Below are positions 60,378 through 64,000 of a stretch of 64,000 bases of DNA, one piece after another. Positions within the stretch are counted from its first letter, which is position 1. Each line of letters begins with the position of its first letter. The position numbers and the translations under genes were made by a program. The notes beneath the pieces were generated by a model. It was not told the origin of the DNA. It did not search any database and saw only the letters and a program-made list of their open reading frames with translations. The stretch spans positions 6,758,001 through 6,822,000 of the forward strand of contig NZ_CP150356.1 of NCBI RefSeq assembly GCF_051521505.1, given 5' to 3'. This stretch comes from Sorangium sp025924095. Lineage in GTDB: Bacteria > Myxococcota_A > Polyangia > Polyangiales > Polyangiaceae.

Positions 60378-63300
60378 GACGCCCCCAGCGGCAGCGACGC
60401 CGGCGCGGCACTGCGCGCGTCCACGGCGACGCGGCCCACCACGAGCCCCTCGAGCCCCTCGACGTCGAGCAGCACGCCGCCCGACGGATCGAGCGCCTGC
60501 GCCCACGCGCCGAGGACGCGATCGCCCGCCGCGGCCGGGACCGCGGCGACGAGCCGGACCGCGCCGCCCGCGTCGCGGATCGCGAGGTCGTTCGCGGCCG
60601 CTCCGAAGCGGATGCGGTCGACGCCGCCCGCGGCGCACACCGGGAACGCGCCCGCCTCGTCGCGGCGCAGGGTGCCGAGCGTCAGGAGGGCGTCGAGCAG
60701 GAGGAACGGCGTGGCGGCCGCGCGCAGCCGCCCGAGGGCGCCGTCCTTCGGGGCGCGGAACCGGGCCGATTTGAGCGCGTCCCCGAGCACGACGGTGCCG
60801 AGGTGATCGAACCAGCCCGCGTGCCGGAGCGGCGCGCCGGGGCTCGCGTACGGATCGCGGACCGCCGGCCCCTCGACGCGCCCGGCGTGGCGCGGGGCGA
60901 GGGCGTCGCGGCGAGCGTCGAGCGCGCCGAGCTCGACGACGCAGGTCGCGAAGACCACGCCCGCGCGGAGGACCACGCCCGACCTGTGGACGAAGTCGCC
61001 GCGCACCTCGACGGCGCACGCGGCGCGGCCGCCGGCGAGCCGCTCGTGGCGGGTCGTCACCGTGCGCACCTCGCGCGCCGCGTCGTCGGGCAGGCGCAGG
61101 AACTCGCGGAAGCGCACGTCGCGGACCTCGCGGACGAGCGCGCCGCCGTCCGCCGTCGCGAGCGCGTGCCGGACGGCCAGCTCGACGAGGAACGCGCCGG
61201 CCGCGACGGCGCTCGAGCGCGCCCGGTGGTCGGAGAGCCACGGATCGACGCGCGGATCGATCGTCCACGTGCGGTCCGGCGGGCTCGCCGGCGCGATGCG
61301 CGGCGTCGGCGCGCCCGCCGCCGCGATGCGCGGGGCGAAGCGCTCGATCTCGCTGTCGGTGAGCAGGACGTGGGCCGCGCCGGCGGGGCGCTCGGCCACG
61401 AGATCGAGGAAGATCTGCCTCCCCTCCTCGGGCTCGATGCCCCGGAGCCCGCGCGCCGCGCCGAGCGCGCTGTACTCCGACCCGGCGGTCATGCCGACGC
61501 CGTTCCAGCCGAGCCACGCGATGCTGGACCACGGGCCGGCGTCCGCCTCGGCCGCGAAGTACGCGGCGGCGCGGTTCAGCGCCTCGTTGGCCGCGCCGTA
61601 GTCGGGCTGCCCGTCGTTGCCGAGCACGCTGAACGCCGAGGTGACCAGATGGACGTGCGGGCGGGCGGCGGGCAGGTGGCGCGCGAGGGCGCGCCGGAGA
61701 TGGCCGAGGCCCGCGAGCTTCGTGTCGACGATCCGCTCGAAGAGCTCGAGCGACTTCGACGTGAGGCGGCTCGACACCTGGATGCCCGCGCCGTGCACGA
61801 TCAGGTCGACCCGGCCGTAGGCGGCGGCGACAGCGGCCACGGCGCGATCGACGTCGGCGCCGCTCGTCACGTCGGCGGCGTGGTAGTCGACGCTGCCGCC
61901 CCGCGCGCGCAGGTGGGAGAGGACGCGGTGCGCCTCGCGCGCCGACCGGATGCGCGCGTAGCGCTCGCGCAGCGCGGGCATCCGCACGCCCCGGCCCTCG
62001 CGCAGCGCCTCGGCGTAGAATTCCCGCTCGTACGTGTCGAGCTCCGCGTCGGTCATCGCGACCGTGCGCGGGGGGGCGTCCTCCAGCCGCGAGCGGCCGA
62101 GGAGCACGGCGCGGCAGCCGAAGCGGTCGAGCAGGCCCTCGACGAACTGCGCCGTGATGCCGCGCGCGCCGCCCGTGACGATCGCGACCGCGCCGGGGCC
62201 GAGCGGAGAGGCCGCGCGCGGGGTCAGCTCCGAGGCGGCGCGGGCGAGCTGCACCACGTGCCGCACGCCGCCGAGCTCGACCACCTCCTCGGGAGCGGCC
62301 GGCCGGGCGCGGCGCCACTCCTCGAAGAGCGCGCCGAGCGCCGCGGCGGTGCCCTGCGCGTCCGTGTGGACGACGCGCACGTCGCCGCCCGGGAGCTCGC
62401 GCGCCAGCGACTTCACGAAGCCGCCGACCGCGCCGCTCGCCGGCGCGAGCCGCCCAGCCGGGTCGACCGCGCCGACGACGACGGCCGCGAAGGCCACGTC
62501 GCCGCGCGCCACGGCGTCGTAGTAGCGGCGCGCCGCGCCGAACAGCGCGCGCAGCGCCGGCCGGTACGAGCCCGGCGCGCCGTCGAGGAACGCGCGCGCG
62601 TCTCCGGCGCGGGTGAGCACGACGACCGCGTCGACATCGTCGGGCGCGAGGGCCACGAGCGACGCGCTCAGGCGCTGCTCGTCGCGGGCGTCGATCGACG
62701 GCCCCCCGCCGCCGCCGGCCTCGGATCCCGGCGCCGCGAGATCGCGCGGGGCCCCGGGCGCGGCGTCGGGCGCCGCCTCGCCGGCGAGCTCGAGGACGCG
62801 CGCGCGCTCCTCGGCGGAGCGGGCGGCGCGCCGCACGTCCGCGGCCAGCGCCGCGTCGGTGCAGACGTAGAGGACGCGGGACGGGACGCGCGCCGCGGGC
62901 CCCGTCGCCGGCACGCGCGCGATCTCGGGGACGTAGCGGTGGATCGGCGTGCCCGTCGCGAAGCCCGAGGGCGCGGGCGGGGGCGCCGGCGCGACGCGCA
63001 CCCCCTCGGGGGGCGCGACGTGGACGGCGCGGGCGTCCGAGGGCCAGCGCACGACGGCGGCGCCGTGCGCGCGCGCGTCGCGGATCGCCTCGAGGAGCTC
63101 GACGGCGCCCTCGGCTCCGCGCAGCCGCGCGCGCGGGCCGCGCGGGTCGTTGACGACGAGCTCGCGGCCGGCGAGGCCGCCCTCCGCCGCCCCGGCGCCT
63201 GGGGCGACGTGGAGGCGCGCGAGCACCGGCCAGGCGTGGCGCGCGGCGGTGTCCTCGGTGCACAGCGCGACGAGCAGCGCCGCCTCGCCCACCGGCCGCG

Positions 63301-64000
63301 GGTCACGGGTCGCGGACGCGCCGCGCGCGACATCGTCGCTGAACGCGTTGACGGCCCCGGCCAGCACGACCTCGCAGTCCTCGTCGAGCACGAGATCGGC
63401 GGCCGCGAGCGCGTCGAGCAGCGAGGTCGCGGAGGTGTCGACGACGAAGTTCGGCCCGCGCAGGCCGAAGACGTTGGCGACGCGCCCGGAGATGACGTTG
63501 GGCATGTTGCCCGGCTGCGTGTACGGCCCCGTCGCTGGCGAGCCGGCGCGGAGCGCGCCCACCGTCGCGGAGGCCAGCGCGGGGCTCACGCCGCGCGCGC
63601 GGAGCGCCCGCGCCACGCGGTCGGCGAAGAGCCGCTCGTTCGCGCGCGCGCCGCGGCGCGTCTTGCCCTCGTGGCCGACGACGACGCCGATGCGCTCGCC
63701 GAGCTCGCGCGCGGGCAGCGCCGCGAGCGCCTTCTCCGCGGCCATCGCCGCGAGCAGCTGCGTCGGGTCCATGGCCTCGAGGGCGTCCGGGAGGACCGGC
63801 GCGCGGGCCGGCAGCCGGAGCGCGCGCTCGTCGAACGCGAGGACGTCCGAGGGCGTGTCCGCGGGCGCGCCGACGGCGCCGGGGAACACGGCCCCCAGCC
63901 CGACGACGCACAGCGCGCGGGCCTCATGGCGCGGCCGCGGCCGCGGCGCGTGGCGGCCGGGCCGGTGCTCCTCGACGATGAGGTGGGCGTTGGTGCCGCC
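60374..64000 (-). CDS. PUFA/secondary-lipid-type synthase, KS - CLF-like KS - KR - DH-like, 5' end beyond the window
   Basis: The visible 1208 residues start in the end of a ketosynthase (GGTNAHLIVEEH). A second KS-like domain follows (CVVGLGAVFPGAVG at about residue 31). It has VDTSATSLLDALAAADLVLD near 186, where the nucleophile Cys of the usual DTACS-type motif is absent. It is thus a chain-length-factor-like domain. An unassigned region precedes a ketoreductase near 600-860 (GAVAIVTGGARGITAQFVEG, IVHGAGIQVSSRLTSK, VTSAFSVLGNDGQPDYGAAN, WLGWNGVGM). A DH-like hotdog region follows (VDPWLSDHRARSSAVAAGAF), where the H-x3-G-x4-P motif is altered after the His. No AT or ACP is visible; they may lie upstream. 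KS-CLF pairs occur in PfaC- and heterocyst-glycolipid-type synthases. Confidence 0.85.
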   Translation of the reverse strand, partial: GGTNAHLIVEEHRPGRHAPRPRPRHEARALCVVGLGAVFPGAVGAPADTPSDVLAFDERALRLPARAPVLPDALEAMDPTQLLAAMAAEKALAALPARELGERIGVVVGHEGKTRRGARANERLFADRVARALRARGVSPALASATVGALRAGSPATGPYTQPGNMPNVISGRVANVFGLRGPNFVVDTSATSLLDALAAADLVLDEDCEVVLAGAVNAFSDDVARGASATRDPRPVGEAALLVALCTEDTAARHAWPVLARLHVAPGAGAAEGGLAGRELVVNDPRGPRARLRGAEGAVELLEAIRDARAHGAAVVRWPSDARAVHVAPPEGVRVAPAPPPAPSGFATGTPIHRYVPEIARVPATGPAARVPSRVLYVCTDAALAADVRRAARSAEERARVLELAGEAAPDAAPGAPRDLAAPGSEAGGGGGPSIDARDEQRLSASLVALAPDDVDAVVVLTRAGDARAFLDGAPGSYRPALRALFGAARRYYDAVARGDVAFAAVVVGAVDPAGRLAPASGAVGGFVKSLARELPGGDVRVVHTDAQGTAAALGALFEEWRRARPAAPEEVVELGGVRHVVQLARAASELTPRAASPLGPGAVAIVTGGARGITAQFVEGLLDRFGCRAVLLGRSRLEDAPPRTVAMTDAELDTYEREFYAEALREGRGVRMPALRERYARIRSAREAHRVLSHLRARGGSVDYHAADVTSGADVDRAVAAVAAAYGRVDLIVHGAGIQVSSRLTSKSLELFERIVDTKLAGLGHLRRALARHLPAARPHVHLVTSAFSVLGNDGQPDYGAANEALNRAAAYFAAEADAGPWSSIAWLGWNGVGMTAGSEYSALGAARGLRGIEPEEGRQIFLDLVAERPAGAAHVLLTDSEIERFAPRIAAAGAPTPRIAPASPPDRTWTIDPRVDPWLSDHRARSSAVAAGAFLVELAVRHALATADGGALVREVRDVRFREFLRLPDDAAREVRTVTTRHERLAGGRAACAVEVRGDFVHRSGVVLRAGVVFATCVVELGALDARRDALAPRHAGRVEGPAVRDPYASPGAPLRHAGWFDHLGTVVLGDALKSARFRAPKDGALGRLRAAATPFLLLDALLTLGTLRRDEAGAFPVCAAGGVDRIRFGAAANDLAIRDAGGAVRLVAAVPAAAGDRVLGAWAQALDPSGGVLLDVEGLEGLVVGRVAVDARSAAPASLPLGAS

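Noticed and set aside
59643..63263. A 1206-codon frame fusing the phosphopantetheinyl transferase to upstream sequence
   Set aside because: Upstream of GTG 60377 the frame is a shadow of the synthase gene and very Arg-rich. Only the C-terminal 244 residues are the real enzyme.

Overview
The window is a 64 kb piece of a very GC-rich, gene-dense genome. It most resembles a Sorangium-like myxobacterium (Polyangiales). The grounds are G/C third positions almost everywhere, three serine/threonine kinases of the PknB type, many secreted lipoproteins with long Gly/Ala/Ser linkers, PEGA/TPR helper proteins, a Uma2-family gene and lineage-typical secondary-metabolite genes. This is inference from gene content; no 16S or other marker is present. 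No tRNA, rRNA or CRISPR array was recognised.

Region 1 (1-20.5 kb) is surface and signalling. It holds a kinase cut by the left edge, a decayed ykgB (DUF417) gene, a large Cys-repeat/RCC1 lipoprotein, and then leftward gene sets in which kinases sit next to PEGA/TPR proteins and surface lipoproteins (two LamG proteins, one CBM-like protein, one GH43 arabinanase). A methyltransferase and an S41 protease lipoprotein follow.

Region 2 (20.6-29.4 kb) is an accessory, defence-like stretch full of debris. It has a DUF2267 protein, repeat-rich intergenic DNA, an AAA ATPase operon whose third gene is reduced to ten codons, a RadC-family protein, a degraded XRE regulator, and a low-GC two-gene island of an OLD-like ATPase with a DUF4276/TOPRIM-like partner. 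Fragments of a PEP-utilising swivelling domain and of small toxin-antitoxin-like genes follow.

Region 3 (29.4-34.8 kb) is a tightly overlapping five-gene leftward operon (two membrane proteins, a membrane/helical protein, an OmpR-type regulator and a histidine kinase), then a Uma2-family gene. Region 4 (34.8-40.85 kb) is a compact leftward biosynthetic operon without NRPS or PKS: PGM1-like ATP-grasp ligase, MFS exporter, class III aminotransferase/aminomutase, double zinc-ribbon protein, acyl-CoA dehydrogenase and FlK-like thioesterase. It looks like an uncharacterised pathway to an amide-linked small molecule.

Region 5 (41-51.4 kb) has an Mla-type lipid transport operon (STAS-permease, ATPase, MCE protein, auxiliary lipoprotein), an IgGFc-binding-like lipoprotein, a two-haem-site lipoprotein and leuA. 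A short upstream reading frame with two rare CTA leucine codons, inside mutually exclusive hairpins, looks like a leucine attenuator for leuA.

Region 6 (51.4-64 kb) holds a PAS/GAF histidine kinase, a P450 gene fragment, a TonB-dependent receptor and a second biosynthetic cluster running off the right edge. In transcription order that cluster is a PUFA/secondary-lipid-type synthase (KS end, chain-length-factor-like KS without its Cys, KR, DH-like), a phosphopantetheinyl transferase, an ACP-ACP'-enoyl reductase fusion and a cytochrome P450.
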